From Bifidobacterium myosotis (GTDB lineage Bacteria; Actinomycetota; Actinomycetes; Actinomycetales; Bifidobacteriaceae), in assembly GCF_002259745.1 (NCBI RefSeq), contig NZ_MWWW01000015.1, forward strand, positions 1 through 64,000: DNA of 64,000 bases, read 5' to 3'. The notes under the pieces are model-generated. The model worked only from the letters and a program-made list of their open reading frames with translations. It searched no databases and was not told the origin of the DNA. Every line of letters starts with the position of its first letter. Within the stretch, counting starts at the first letter, position 1. Positions 8,649 through 17,798 of this stretch are shown here, piece by piece. A program made the translations under genes and the position numbers.

Positions 8649-9449
8649 ATGACCAGCGACAACACCAACATCCCCGGCACCAACAACAGCACGAACCGTA
8701 ACCTTGCACAGGACACACCCGCTGCGCAGCCGCCGGTTTCCGGAAGCACCGCCCCCGCCACACCGTCGGCCACATCGGCGCCAGCCACCACTGCGCAGGG
8801 CGTTCCCGGCCCGTCCGCCAGCCGTCCCACCGCTCAAACCGCCGGTCAGGGAATCCCTGGAACGTACACTGCGCCGAGCCAGCCGAACAGCAATGCCAAC
8901 GCGTACTGGCAATCTGCAGCGGCCACGGCGCCTGTGGCACCGGCCGTTCCGGGAAGCGGTGATGGCTCTGCCGGTGCGACGGCCGGCTTCTCCGGCAAGG
9001 CCATCGCACTGATTGTGGGCATCAGCTTGGCATGCGGATTGGTGGGCGGTCTCGGAGGCGGGCTGGCTTACGGCGCAATCGCCGGCACCGGCTCTTCCTC
9101 ATCCAGCAACAGCCAGCAGATGCAGATGCCCGGCGGATCATCCTCAGGCCACGGCGGCATGGGTGGCCAGGGATTCGGCCAGTCCGGCAATGGCGGACAA
9201 TCCGATGGGCAGAGCCTGCCGGGAGGCCAGTCCGGACAATCGGATGGCGACAACTCATCCGGAGAATCCACCGATTCGCAGTCCTCCGGCAGTGACGGCC
9301 AGTCCGGAACCATGCCGCAAGCTCCCGGCGGACAGTCGGGTTCCGGCTCGGGCTCGGGCTCCGGGGCTGCCAGCTCCTCAAACGGCCAATCGGACCAGTC
9401 CAGCCAGCTGGACGGCACCTCCACCGATTCCGACACCATCGAAAGCTGA
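8649..9449 (+). CDS. Single-pass membrane protein with Ser/Gly/Gln-rich exterior
   Basis: ATG at 8649 is preceded by GAAAGGA and begins MTSDNTNIPGTNNSTNRN; upstream in-frame codons look non-coding. The 266-residue product has a long Pro/Ala/Thr/Gln-rich N-terminal region (about 115 residues), one transmembrane helix (AIALIVGISLACGLVGG, about residues 118-134) and a C-terminal low-complexity tail dominated by GQSG and SGSGSG repeats. No catalytic domain is visible. Orientation is uncertain because both sides are low complexity; the Ser/Gly tail would suit a cell-wall spacer. It is immediately followed by the repeat array at 9474. Confidence 0.65.
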   Translation: MTSDNTNIPGTNNSTNRNLAQDTPAAQPPVSGSTAPATPSATSAPATTAQGVPGPSASRPTAQTAGQGIPGTYTAPSQPNSNANAYWQSAAATAPVAPAVPGSGDGSAGATAGFSGKAIALIVGISLACGLVGGLGGGLAYGAIAGTGSSSSSNSQQMQMPGGSSSGHGGMGGQGFGQSGNGGQSDGQSLPGGQSGQSDGDNSSGESTDSQSSGSDGQSGTMPQAPGGQSGSGSGSGSGAASSSNGQSDQSSQLDGTSTDSDTIES

Positions 9450-9473
9450 CCTCCAGCCGACCGGCGGCACAGC

Positions 9474-9656
9474 CCCACGGTGTAGGGGGCCGTCCACCGT
9501 GTAGGAATCACCCCACCATGTAGGGATTTGCCCACCGTGTAGGGAACACAATCTTCACATCCGCAGAATTCCGCCATTTTGCATCCCTACATCATGGGGA
9601 AATCCCTACACCGTGCAAAGTTCCCTACACGGTGGGACGTTCCCTACATGGTGGAG
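9474..9656. repeat. Inverted 4+4 array of 19-bp-period repeats
   Basis: Four direct copies of a motif near CCCACCGTGTAGGGA start at 9474, 9493, 9512 and 9531 (exactly 19 bp apart). After a 37-bp spacer, four copies of its reverse complement (TCCCTACACGGTGGG type) start at 9584, 9603, 9622 and 9641, again exactly 19 bp apart. It begins 25 bp after the stop of the preceding gene. Confidence 0.92.
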
Positions 9657-9816
9657 TGTCGTCCACACCGCGAAACGCCCCTACCGGCCATGACTTGACT
9701 GCCGCACGCCATGTGCAACACACCTCCGAACGCCCCGAACCAGCTCAGGTCGGTTTGCCGCGTATCGCATCACATCATTCACACCCCGTCGGCCCCATCC
9801 ACAACCACAAATTAGT

Positions 9817-9857
9817 CAGACTGCCCAGCGGCGCACGATATGCGGCTGGGCAGTCTG
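9817..9857. terminator. 13-bp inverted repeat, terminator-like
   Basis: CAGACTGCCCAGC (9817-9829) pairs perfectly with GCTGGGCAGTCTG (9845-9857). The loop is 15 bases and no clear T-tract follows, so termination is plausible but not shown. Confidence 0.5.
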
Positions 9858-9886
9858 CGTTTCCGCGCGCAATTTCCCGGCACCGC

Positions 9887-9942
9887 GCTACGCTACTTAC
9901 GGCGTAGCGCTACGGTTATCGTATCGCTACGGAAAACGTAGC
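9887..9942. promoter_or_regulatory. CTACG-box operator-like region upstream of the first YhgE/Pip pair
   Basis: GCTACG/CGTAGC inverted pairs lie at 9887-9892/9903-9908 and 9926-9931/9937-9942, and a perfect 12-bp palindrome CGTAGCGCTACG is at 9903-9914. The cluster sits upstream of the YhgE-YhgE-TetR genes, where a TetR-type autorepressor would bind. Binding is inferred. Confidence 0.6.
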
Positions 9943-10319
9943 CCTTGACTGACAGGCATGGCACGAAGCCGGCCGCCACAAACACGACCGACCGAGCCAA
10001 CCAGCCAAGCCAGCCCGCCAAACCGGTCAGGTCCGACAGACCAAGTCCACCAAGCCCGACTCGCCGAGCAGGCCAGGCCCGACAAGCCAGGTCCACCGGA
10101 TCAGCCGCAGACCGGCCAGCCCGCCGAACCGGTCAGGTCCGACAGGCCAGGCCCGACAAGCCAGACCTGCCCCGCCGAACCGTTCAGGCCAGCCCGCAGA
10201 CCGGCCAGGCCACCGAGCCAGGCCACCGCGAGCCAGCACGCGGGCCCACCACGCCAGCCAAGCCGCAACCGTCGCCAACCGCCGCCAACCAACCAACCAA
10301 CACAAGCCGGGAGTATGCA
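9943..10319 (+). other. Repeat-rich leader before the YhgE/Pip gene
   Basis: This 377-bp stretch is open in the frame of the downstream gene from a TTG at 9945, but encodes only Pro/Arg/Ala/Gln-rich low complexity. It contains diverged repeats of CGGTCAGGTCCGACAG, e.g. near 10023 and 10129. I treat it as an untranslated leader because a GTG with a good ribosome binding site follows at 10320. An N-terminal extension starting from TTG cannot be excluded. Confidence 0.5.
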
Positions 10320-13070
10320 GTGCGCAATATCTTCAAGGTCTTCAAGCGGGACGTCCTGCGCCTGCTCAAGGTGCCGACCGCATGGGTGATCCTGTTCGGC
10401 ATGGTGTTCATCCCGCCGCTGTACTCCTGGTACAACATCGTGGGCTTCTGGAACCCCTACGGCAACACCAACGGCATCAAGGTGGCCATCGCCAATAACG
10501 ACGCCGGCACCGACAACGCCCTCATCGGCAAGCAGAACCTCGGCGACCAGATCGTGGCCCAGATGAAGCAGAACACCCAGCTCGGCTGGACCTTCGTCGA
10601 TCAGGCCGAAGCGATGGACATGGTGGAATCAGGCAAGGCCTACGCTGCCATCGTCATCCCCAAAAGCTTCTCCGACGACCTCGCCGGCGTGGTGACCGGC
10701 GGCAGCGACCGCCCCACGCTGGAGTACTACGTCAACGAAAAGGCCAACGCCGTGGCACCCAAGGTCACGGACGTGGGCGCCTCCACGCTGGACCGCACGG
10801 TCAACTCCACGTTCGTCTCCACCGTGTCCAAAGTGCTCACGGACACCATCAACCAAGCCGGCGACAAGGCCCTCGCCAGCACCGACCAGACCAAGGGCAA
10901 GGCGCTCAACGCCCTGAGCGAGGCCTCCGGCGACGTCCAGTCCACGCGCGACACCATCGCCAAGCTCAATACCGCGCTCGACAAGGCACCCACGCAGACA
11001 CGCACGGCACGCGAGGCCATCGAGGACGCACGCAAACTCGGCCTCGACGCCGCACAGGGATTGGCCGGCACCTCCAAACTCATCGGCACCACGCAGAACA
11101 GCGTAACCGACTTCGTCGTGAACACCTCCGGCACCATCGACCAAGGCTCCAGCCTGCTCAGCCAGGCCGCGAACAAGGCCAACCAGAGCGTGGGCACGGT
11201 GACCGGCGCCATCAACTCGGCCAACCAGCAGGTGGGCGGACTGATCAATACCGCAACGGACATCAACGAAGCCAACGCCGAGATCATCGCCCAGCTGCAG
11301 GCACTGCCGGACGCGGACAAGGAGCCGCTCAAGTCGGTCATCGACAAGCTGGCGGACCGTAACAGCCGGCTGGCCGGCACGCTGGGCAATCTGAACAGCC
11401 TCAACACCACCATCGGCAACGCCGCGACGCACACACAGGGACTCGCCGACAACCTCAACAGCGCCACGCAGACCACCATCGGCGCGATGGGTGACGCCCG
11501 CAAGACGATGGTCTCCGGCGCGCTGCCGCAGCTCAACAGCGGACTCAACACGCTGAGCACCACCGCGGGCGTGCTGTCCAACGGCATCACCTCGCAGGAC
11601 TCGCTCATCGACCAGTCAAAGAAGGTGCTGGACCAACTGGACAGCGCGGTTTCCTCCACCAAAACCGCGCTGAAAGACACGGACAACGCGCTGGCGAGCG
11701 TGCAGGACAAGCTCTCCACCCTTGCCACGGACATCAAGGCGCTGTCGATCTCCAGCACGTTCAGTGCGCTTATGGACACCGACGGCAAGCTGGATGCCGC
11801 CAAGATCTCCAATTTCATGCTCTCCCCCACCGTGATCAGCGAGAAGACGCTCTATCCGGTCAGCTCATACGGCTCGGGCATGGCGCCGCTGTTCACCGCG
11901 CTGGCGCTGTGGGTGGGCGCGTTCGTGCTGGTGGTGATTCCCAAGATCGAGACGGACAGCGAAGGCATCGACGGGCTCACCCCCACGCAGGGGTATCTGG
12001 GCCGTCTGATGCTGCTGTCCGTGCTGGCCGCCACGCAGGGCGTGGTCACGGGCATCGGCAATCTGGTGCTCGGCATGCAGTGCGCGAACATCCCCGTGTT
12101 CCTCCTCACCTGTCTGATCACCTCGCTGGTGGATATGTCATTCATCTTCGCGATGGCCACCACGTTCATGCATGTGGGCAAGGGCCTGTGCGTGGCTCTG
12201 GTGATCCTGCAGGTGCCGGGCGCGTCCGGACTGTACCCCATCGAAATGATGCCGGGCTTCTTCCGCGCCATCTACCCGCTGCTGCCGTTCACCTACGCGA
12301 TCGACGCCATGCGCGAGGCCATCGCCGGCTTCTACGACGGCAACTGGTTCCACTACATCGGCAAGCTGCTCATCTTCGCGGTGCTCGCCTTCCTGCTGGG
12401 CTTGGTGGCACGCCCGCGCCTGGCGAACCTCAACCGCCTGTTCGCGCGGGAGATCGAGGAGAGCGACATCATCATCGGCGAGAAAGTGCATCTGCCCGGC
12501 AACGAATACCGCATCACGCAGGCCATCGCCGCACTGGCCGACCACGAGGACTACCGTCACGCCATCGAACGGCGTGCGGCAACGTTCCAGCGTCATTACC
12601 CGCGTCTGCTCACCGGCGCGCTGGTGGCCGGGTTCGTGGTGCCGGCCACGCTCATCATCGTGTTCTCGCTGACCGCCAGCGAGAAGATCGTGGTCATGGC
12701 CACCTGGCTCGCGTGGGTGATCATCATCATCGGATTCCTGATGGTCGTGGAGTTCATGCGTGACTCGATCCGACGCCAGACCGAGCTCGGCAACCTGTCC
12801 GACGAGTCGATTCGCGCGATGCTGTACGGGCACCGGGCAGGAGCCGGACATGCGGCGCGCAAGACCGTGGGGCTGGTCGGCGCAGCGGTGGCCGTAGGCG
12901 GGGCAGTCGCCGCGGCCGGCAATACCGCCGAAGCCGCTGACGCCAGCAACGCTGGCAATGAACCCGGCGACACGACCGGCGACATAAAAAGCAACGCCGC
13001 CGACGCCGCTGAAACCGTACGCATCACGCCATCGCCGCTGCATCAGAAGGAAGGAAGGCACGCACGATGA
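10320..13070 (+). CDS. YhgE/Pip-family membrane protein (first locus, long paralog)
   Basis: GTG at 10320 with CGGGAG six bases upstream starts RNIFKVFKRDVLRLLKVP, the conserved beginning of this family. One N-terminal transmembrane helix is followed by an exported domain of roughly 500 residues that is Ala/Thr/Asn/Leu-rich and probably coiled coil, then an ABC-2-type set of about five to seven helices (from YGSGMAPLFTALALWVGAF). A further helix pair and an Ala-rich tail end the 916-residue protein. Relatives include the lactococcal phage infection protein Pip and ESX-related YueB. A specific substrate is unknown; export or cell-surface roles are inferred. The stop overlaps the next gene's start (ATGA). 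Confidence 0.85.
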   Translation: MRNIFKVFKRDVLRLLKVPTAWVILFGMVFIPPLYSWYNIVGFWNPYGNTNGIKVAIANNDAGTDNALIGKQNLGDQIVAQMKQNTQLGWTFVDQAEAMDMVESGKAYAAIVIPKSFSDDLAGVVTGGSDRPTLEYYVNEKANAVAPKVTDVGASTLDRTVNSTFVSTVSKVLTDTINQAGDKALASTDQTKGKALNALSEASGDVQSTRDTIAKLNTALDKAPTQTRTAREAIEDARKLGLDAAQGLAGTSKLIGTTQNSVTDFVVNTSGTIDQGSSLLSQAANKANQSVGTVTGAINSANQQVGGLINTATDINEANAEIIAQLQALPDADKEPLKSVIDKLADRNSRLAGTLGNLNSLNTTIGNAATHTQGLADNLNSATQTTIGAMGDARKTMVSGALPQLNSGLNTLSTTAGVLSNGITSQDSLIDQSKKVLDQLDSAVSSTKTALKDTDNALASVQDKLSTLATDIKALSISSTFSALMDTDGKLDAAKISNFMLSPTVISEKTLYPVSSYGSGMAPLFTALALWVGAFVLVVIPKIETDSEGIDGLTPTQGYLGRLMLLSVLAATQGVVTGIGNLVLGMQCANIPVFLLTCLITSLVDMSFIFAMATTFMHVGKGLCVALVILQVPGASGLYPIEMMPGFFRAIYPLLPFTYAIDAMREAIAGFYDGNWFHYIGKLLIFAVLAFLLGLVARPRLANLNRLFAREIEESDIIIGEKVHLPGNEYRITQAIAALADHEDYRHAIERRAATFQRHYPRLLTGALVAGFVVPATLIIVFSLTASEKIVVMATWLAWVIIIIGFLMVVEFMRDSIRRQTELGNLSDESIRAMLYGHRAGAGHAARKTVGLVGAAVAVGGAVAAAGNTAEAADASNAGNEPGDTTGDIKSNAADAAETVRITPSPLHQKEGRHAR

Positions 13071-15229
13071 AGACGATCTGGAAGCTGTTCATCGGCGATA
13101 TCAAACGACTGACCAGCAACGTGGTCTCCATCATCATCGTGATCGGACTGGTGATGATCCCGGGTCTGTTCACCTGGTTCAACGTGGCCGCCTGCTGGGA
13201 CCCGTTCTCCAACATGAAGAATCTCAAGTTCGCGGTGGCGAACGTGGATGAGGGCTACAAATCCGACCTGATCCCCCTCAAGATGACCGTCGGCGACCAA
13301 GTGGTCAACGCCCTGCGCGCCAACAGCCAACTCGACTGGACGATCACCACCAAGGAAGACGCCATCGAGGGGGCGAAATCCGGCAAGTACTACGCGGCCA
13401 TCGTGATTCCGAAGTCCTTCAGCAAAGACATGATGACCTTCTTCTCCAGCGATGCCAAGAACGCACAGCTCACCTACTACCGCAACGAGAAGAAGAACGC
13501 GCTGGCCCCGAACCTGCTCAACGAGGGCGCCGACGAGGTCGCGGCCGAGATCAACACCACGTTCGCCAAGACGATCACCTCCTCCGCCCTGGAGATCGCC
13601 TCTTCTCTGGCCGACCAGCTCGATGAGCCGGAGGCCAAGGAGAAGCTGGCCAACTTCAACACGAACATCACTGATTTCGCCGCCCGTCTCAACGACACGG
13701 CGGATATGCTCGGCACATACGATTCACTGGCCGAATCGGCGCAGCTGCTGCTGGACACCTCGAACGGCCTCATCGCGCAGGCCTCGGATTCGGCCGAGCA
13801 GGCGGGCAAGGACCTGTCCGGAGCCAAGGACGGCGTCACCGATGTGGCCGGCGCGCTGCAGACCACCACATCGGCCATGACCGAGGCGCTACAGACCAGC
13901 GCGGACAGCTTCGGCGCGGTCTCCGATTCCATCGACTCGCTGTACGATGACGCGGCCGCCGGCTCCTCCACCGCGGCCAGCGAGCTGGACAGTCAGGCGG
14001 CGGCCGTGGGCGAGCAGATCGCGCACTACACGGAAATCCGCAACACGCTGGCCGGCATTCTGGGCGACAACGCACTGACCGTGCGCATGCTGGACCGCTC
14101 GATCGCCCGTCAGACCAAGCTGCAGAACGCGCTGACCGGCGCTGCGGAGAAGATCCGTCAAGGCAACCAGAACGCGCAGGACCAGCGCGAGCAGGTCAAG
14201 GAGCTCGCCGCGCAGGCCAAGGAAAGCGTGGAGGGCGTCAAAACCGACTTCGCCGAGAACGTGAAGCCGCAGATCGAGTCGCTGTCGGGCTCGGTGAAGG
14301 ACGCGGCCGGACTGCTGAACAACAACGCCGACCAGCTCAAAGGCACACTGGGCGAACTCAAGGATTCGTCCGCCGACGCGGGTTCCATGCTCAAGGACGC
14401 GCGCACCACGCTCGCCAAGGTGTCATCCAAGCTACGCACGGCAGCCGACGAACTGAACTCGTTCACCGGCAAGATGGGCGAAGCGCTCGACACCGGCGAC
14501 ATGAGCATGGTCAAGGATGTGCTGGGCTCCGACCCGGAGACGCTGGCCGGCACGCTGGCCGCACCGGTGCAGCTCAAACGCAAGGCCGTCTTCCCGGTGG
14601 CCGACTTCGGTTCGTCAATGGCACCGTTCTACACGCTCATCCCGCTGTGGGTGGGGTCCCTGCTCATGGTGGTGACCCTGAAGACCACCGTCTCGCGCCG
14701 CATCCGCCGCGAACTGGGCGACCCGCGCCCGCATCAGCTGTATCTGGGCCATTACGGGGTGTTCGGGCTGATCGCGCTCATCCAGGCCACGGTCTCGCTC
14801 GGCGGCGACCTGCTGTTCCTGCATGTGCAGGCCGTGCATCCGATGCTGTTCATGCTCTCGGGATGGCTGTCGGCGCTGGTGTACTCGTTCTTCATGTACA
14901 CGATGGTGGTGAGCTTCGGCAACGTAGGCAAGGCCATAGGCGTGCTCATGCTCATCGTGCAGATCACCGGCGCGAACGCCGCCTACCCGGTGCAAATGCT
15001 GCCTGATTTCATCTCGAAGCTCACCCCCATGCTGCCGATGAGCGGTTCGGTCACGATGATGCGCGCGGCCATCGCCGGCATCTACGACATGGATTACTGG
15101 AAGGCCACCGGAATGCTGCTGGCGTTCATCCCGCCGCTGCTCCTGCTCGGCCTGCTGCTGCGCAAGCCGCTGGTCAAGTTCAACCAGTGGTATGTGGCCA
15201 AGGTGGAGAGCACGAAGGTGCTGAGCTAG
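13067..15229 (+). CDS. YhgE/Pip-family membrane protein (first locus, short paralog)
   Basis: ATG at 13067 overlaps the previous stop and has AAGGAAGG upstream. The 720-residue protein repeats the architecture of its neighbour: MKTIWKLFIGDIKRLTSN, one helix, an exported Ala/Asp/Ser-rich helical domain of about 480 residues, then a C-terminal ABC-2-like membrane domain beginning near FGSSMAPFYTLIPLWVGSL. It lacks the extra C-terminal helix pair of the longer partner. The coupling of a long and a short paralog suggests they form a heteromeric membrane complex; that is inference. A TetR regulator follows 56 bp downstream on the same strand. Confidence 0.85.
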   Translation: MKTIWKLFIGDIKRLTSNVVSIIIVIGLVMIPGLFTWFNVAACWDPFSNMKNLKFAVANVDEGYKSDLIPLKMTVGDQVVNALRANSQLDWTITTKEDAIEGAKSGKYYAAIVIPKSFSKDMMTFFSSDAKNAQLTYYRNEKKNALAPNLLNEGADEVAAEINTTFAKTITSSALEIASSLADQLDEPEAKEKLANFNTNITDFAARLNDTADMLGTYDSLAESAQLLLDTSNGLIAQASDSAEQAGKDLSGAKDGVTDVAGALQTTTSAMTEALQTSADSFGAVSDSIDSLYDDAAAGSSTAASELDSQAAAVGEQIAHYTEIRNTLAGILGDNALTVRMLDRSIARQTKLQNALTGAAEKIRQGNQNAQDQREQVKELAAQAKESVEGVKTDFAENVKPQIESLSGSVKDAAGLLNNNADQLKGTLGELKDSSADAGSMLKDARTTLAKVSSKLRTAADELNSFTGKMGEALDTGDMSMVKDVLGSDPETLAGTLAAPVQLKRKAVFPVADFGSSMAPFYTLIPLWVGSLLMVVTLKTTVSRRIRRELGDPRPHQLYLGHYGVFGLIALIQATVSLGGDLLFLHVQAVHPMLFMLSGWLSALVYSFFMYTMVVSFGNVGKAIGVLMLIVQITGANAAYPVQMLPDFISKLTPMLPMSGSVTMMRAAIAGIYDMDYWKATGMLLAFIPPLLLLGLLLRKPLVKFNQWYVAKVESTKVLS

Positions 15230-15285
15230 TCGGACAAGCTACAGCCAACGACGGAATCACGAGAAGAGTACGAGAAGAAGGACAT

Positions 15286-15951
15286 ATGGATACGGCATCG
15301 GGTCTTCTGGCGAGCGTGGCCCCTCGCGCCAAGCGCAGGCGTGAGGCCACCGATCGGAAGCTTATGAAGGCCACCTTGCAGATTGCGGTGGAACGCGGTA
15401 TCAGCGGCGTGACCATCGAGGAGGTGGCCCGGCGTTCGGGCGTGGCCAAGACCACCATCTATCGTCGGTATCACAATGCCAACGACCTGCTGCGCGAGAT
15501 CAGCGCGCGATACCTCGTGCACGACATGCCCACGGAACCGCCAAGCCCCACGCGCGAGCACTTCACACAGATGCTGCGGCAGCTGGTCGATTGGGTGCAG
15601 GACAACGACATCGACATCAAAAGCGTGGGCATCGTGCTGTCGAGCGAAGCGGAATTCTTCCGGCATATCGTCGATCAGGTCGTCACGCCGTGGCTTGAGA
15701 TGCTGACGGCGTTCCTTCGGCGCGGCGCCCGGGAGGGCGTGTTCCGGCAGGGTCTCGACGGACGGCTGCTGCTCTCCACCATCATCGGATCACTGGTGGC
15801 GTACGAGGCGATTGGGGAGACAGGTGCCGTCTCCTCCGATTGGATGCATGCACCGGTGGACGGCGCGACTAGCGCAACCGACGCAACCGACGTCAAGACT
15901 CTCTGGGCCGATCATATGGCCGACCTGCTGTGGCCCGCGCTGCTCAAGTAA
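15286..15951 (+). CDS. TetR-family transcriptional regulator
   Basis: ATG at 15286 follows AGAAGGA. The 221-residue protein has the TetR N-terminal DNA-binding helices at about residues 22-65 (MKATLQIAVERGISGVTIEEVA, then GVAKTTIYRRYHN) and a C-terminal ligand domain. It is the last gene of the YhgE/Pip operon and the likely regulator of it, with the CTACG boxes at 9887-9942 as candidate operator. The inducer is unknown. The IEEVARRSGVAKTTIYRR helix is typical and complete. Confidence 0.88.
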   Translation: MDTASGLLASVAPRAKRRREATDRKLMKATLQIAVERGISGVTIEEVARRSGVAKTTIYRRYHNANDLLREISARYLVHDMPTEPPSPTREHFTQMLRQLVDWVQDNDIDIKSVGIVLSSEAEFFRHIVDQVVTPWLEMLTAFLRRGAREGVFRQGLDGRLLLSTIIGSLVAYEAIGETGAVSSDWMHAPVDGATSATDATDVKTLWADHMADLLWPALLK

Positions 15952-16116
15952 CGGGATAGACCGGCCCGCGCCGTGTTGCGGCCGCCTACCGGCAGTCCGG
16001 CAGTGACACAACGCTGGAACCCACTCGGCGTCGATAATCCGCCAACTATGGCCCCTACCGGCAACGAGACAACGCCCAGACGATCATTCCATAGGGGAAC
16101 CCCGTGCCGCGTGCCG

Positions 16117-16677
16117 CTACTCCTGGATGGAGGCCTCCTGACGAGCGATCTCCAAAGCCTTGTTGAAGGCATCGGAGGTCCAGCTGGCACCGGCGACCTT
16201 ATCCACTTTGAGGTCCTTCAGCGGCTTGCCATCCACCACACCGTTGATGGCCTTGGCGAAGTCGTCCTGATGGGTTTTGGAGATGGTGGTGAACGGGTGG
16301 CCGACGATGTCCACATGCTCGACATTGCCATCCTTGATGGTCAGATGCACGTCGATGGAATCCTCGCCAACCGGGCCGTACTGGCCGTTGATCGAGTAGT
16401 CGCCGTCCTTGTAGTTGCCCGTGTCCTTCTTGTCGGATGTGGTGGACGACGAGTCGGACGACCCGGAATCGGACTGGGACGCATCGGATGACGCATCGGA
16501 GCCACCGGACTGCGACTGCTCCTCCTGGGACTGCTGGGTCTCGCCCGAGTTGCCGGCATAGGAATCGTCCATCGGCGTGGCCTTGGATTCGCCGCAGCCG
16601 GCGAGCAATGCACCGGTCACCACCAATCCGGCGGCGGCCAGCGTGGCGGTCTTCCGCAATGTCTTGCTATCAGTCAT
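16117..16677 (-). CDS. FMN-binding-domain lipoprotein of the iron-uptake locus
   Basis: The start at 16677 (MTDSKTLRK) has AGGATGG upstream; a further ATG lies three codons earlier. A lipobox LLAGC places the acylated Cys at residue 28, followed by a long Ser/Gln/Asp-rich spacer. The C-terminal 100 residues match an FMN-binding domain: YKDGDYSINGQYGP, then GASWTSDAFNKALEIA, where the family consensus is near SGAT-TS, the site of flavin attachment in NqrC-type domains. It lies downstream of the ABC genes on the same strand, after a dispersed repeat. A role in extracytoplasmic electron transfer to ferric iron is inferred from context. Confidence 0.8.
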   Translation of the reverse strand: MTDSKTLRKTATLAAAGLVVTGALLAGCGESKATPMDDSYAGNSGETQQSQEEQSQSGGSDASSDASQSDSGSSDSSSTTSDKKDTGNYKDGDYSINGQYGPVGEDSIDVHLTIKDGNVEHVDIVGHPFTTISKTHQDDFAKAINGVVDGKPLKDLKVDKVAGASWTSDAFNKALEIARQEASIQE

Positions 16678-16777
16678 ATCCACCATCCTATTGAATCATG
16701 CGAATTACGTCCGGTACGGGGTACGGGACGGACGAAGTCAACCAGTGTGCTACGCCAGAAATTCATTGACGAAATGA

Positions 16778-16850
16778 CTACCCCTCAGTCCCGCTTGGCG
16801 GGCCAGCTCCCCTGACAAGGGGAGCCAGAACATAATCAACGAACTTACGA
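16778..16850 (+). repeat. Dispersed palindromic intergenic repeat unit
   Basis: A clean unit: CTACCCCTCAGTCCCGCTTG start, two stem-loops (CCCGCTTGGCGGG and CTCCCCTGACAAGGGGAG), and tail ATAATCAACGAACTT. It occupies the gap between the ABC ATPase and the FMN-binding lipoprotein genes. A partial inverted arm (AATTCATTGACG) precedes it at 16760. Confidence 0.75.
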
Positions 16851-16856
16851 AGACCA

Positions 16857-17660
16857 CTAGTCCTCACCACCGGTTTTGGCGGCCTTGGTGGGGTCAGCGA
16901 AGCCGATGGCGGTCTCGCCGGTCTGTGCTCCTTCGACCTGGGCGCCGGTGGATGCAGGCTTGCCGCCGACCGCCTCGTACGCCGCACGGGCCTTCTCGTC
17001 GTTCCACTTCTCACCCACGAGCACGCCGTGGTTGAGCATGATCTCGCGCTCGGCGCAGCTGGCGACCAGCGCGTCATGCGTCACCACGATGATCGTCGTG
17101 CCCTGAGCATGCAGCTGGCGGAACAGGTCGAGGACGATCTTCTCGTTCTTCTCGTCCAAGTTGCCGGTCGGCTCGTCGGCCAGAATCAGTTTCGGCTCGT
17201 TGATGAGCGCACGGGCCACGCACACGCGCTGCTGCTCGCCACCGGACAGCTGACTGGGCAGGTGGTGGGCGCGGTCCTTGAGGCCCACGCGCTCCAGCGC
17301 GGCAAGCGCCTGCTTCTCATCGACGACCGAATGGTAGTACTGCGCCACCATCACGTTCTCGACGGCGGTCAGGTGCGGCACGAGGTAGAACTTCTGGAAC
17401 ACCAGACCGATCATGTTCTTGCGCACATCCGCCAGCTGGCCGGCGTTCAGGTCCTCCAGCTTGCGGCCTTCGAGCTTGACCGAGCCCTTGGACGGGGTGT
17501 CCATGCAGCCGATCATGTTCATCAGCGTGGTCTTGCCGGAGCCGGACGAGCCGACGATGGCGAGCCATTCGCCCTGCGGCACGGTCAAGCTCAGGTCGTC
17601 CACGGCATGCAGGTCGCCGTAGATCTTCGAGATGTGGTCGAGTTCAAGCAGCATATCCAT
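16857..17660 (-). CDS. ABC transporter ATP-binding protein (MacB/LolD type)
   Basis: ATP-hydrolysing subunit for the two FtsX-type permeases encoded just upstream. Walker A GSSGSGKT is at residues 37-44; the signature LSGGEQQRV, Walker [13 protein letters not shown] and the switch His (VVTHD) are all present, so it should be active. The core ends near residue 225; the last 40 residues are Ala/Thr-rich. ATG at 17660 has GAGG upstream. Position between permeases and the FMN-binding lipoprotein places it in the iron system, where related loci (Campylobacter p19 region, E. coli fet) also carry such ATPases. Confidence 0.92.
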   Translation of the reverse strand: MDMLLELDHISKIYGDLHAVDDLSLTVPQGEWLAIVGSSGSGKTTLMNMIGCMDTPSKGSVKLEGRKLEDLNAGQLADVRKNMIGLVFQKFYLVPHLTAVENVMVAQYYHSVVDEKQALAALERVGLKDRAHHLPSQLSGGEQQRVCVARALINEPKLILADEPTGNLDEKNEKIVLDLFRQLHAQGTTIIVVTHDALVASCAEREIMLNHGVLVGEKWNDEKARAAYEAVGGKPASTGAQVEGAQTGETAIGFADPTKAAKTGGED

Positions 17661-17798
17661 GGCTGTTTCCTCTCCTGGGATTCATTATCAACTCACGTAT
17701 TCAACCGGGATTGGGAGGAGACGTCCTCCGCCTGCTCCCGTGTGCGGGCCGTCGTCCGTCGTCCGTCGGCTGGCGGATGGCGGATGACGGATACGGCA

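Noticed and set aside
9474..9656. CRISPR array
   Set aside because: The period is only 19 bp, spacers are four to five bases, and the second half is inverted. No cas genes are near.
9945..10319. N-terminal extension of the first YhgE protein from TTG 9945
   Set aside because: The stretch is repeat-derived low complexity, while GTG 10320 has a proper ribosome binding site and begins exactly where the family's conserved sequence begins. Kept as a leader with a note.
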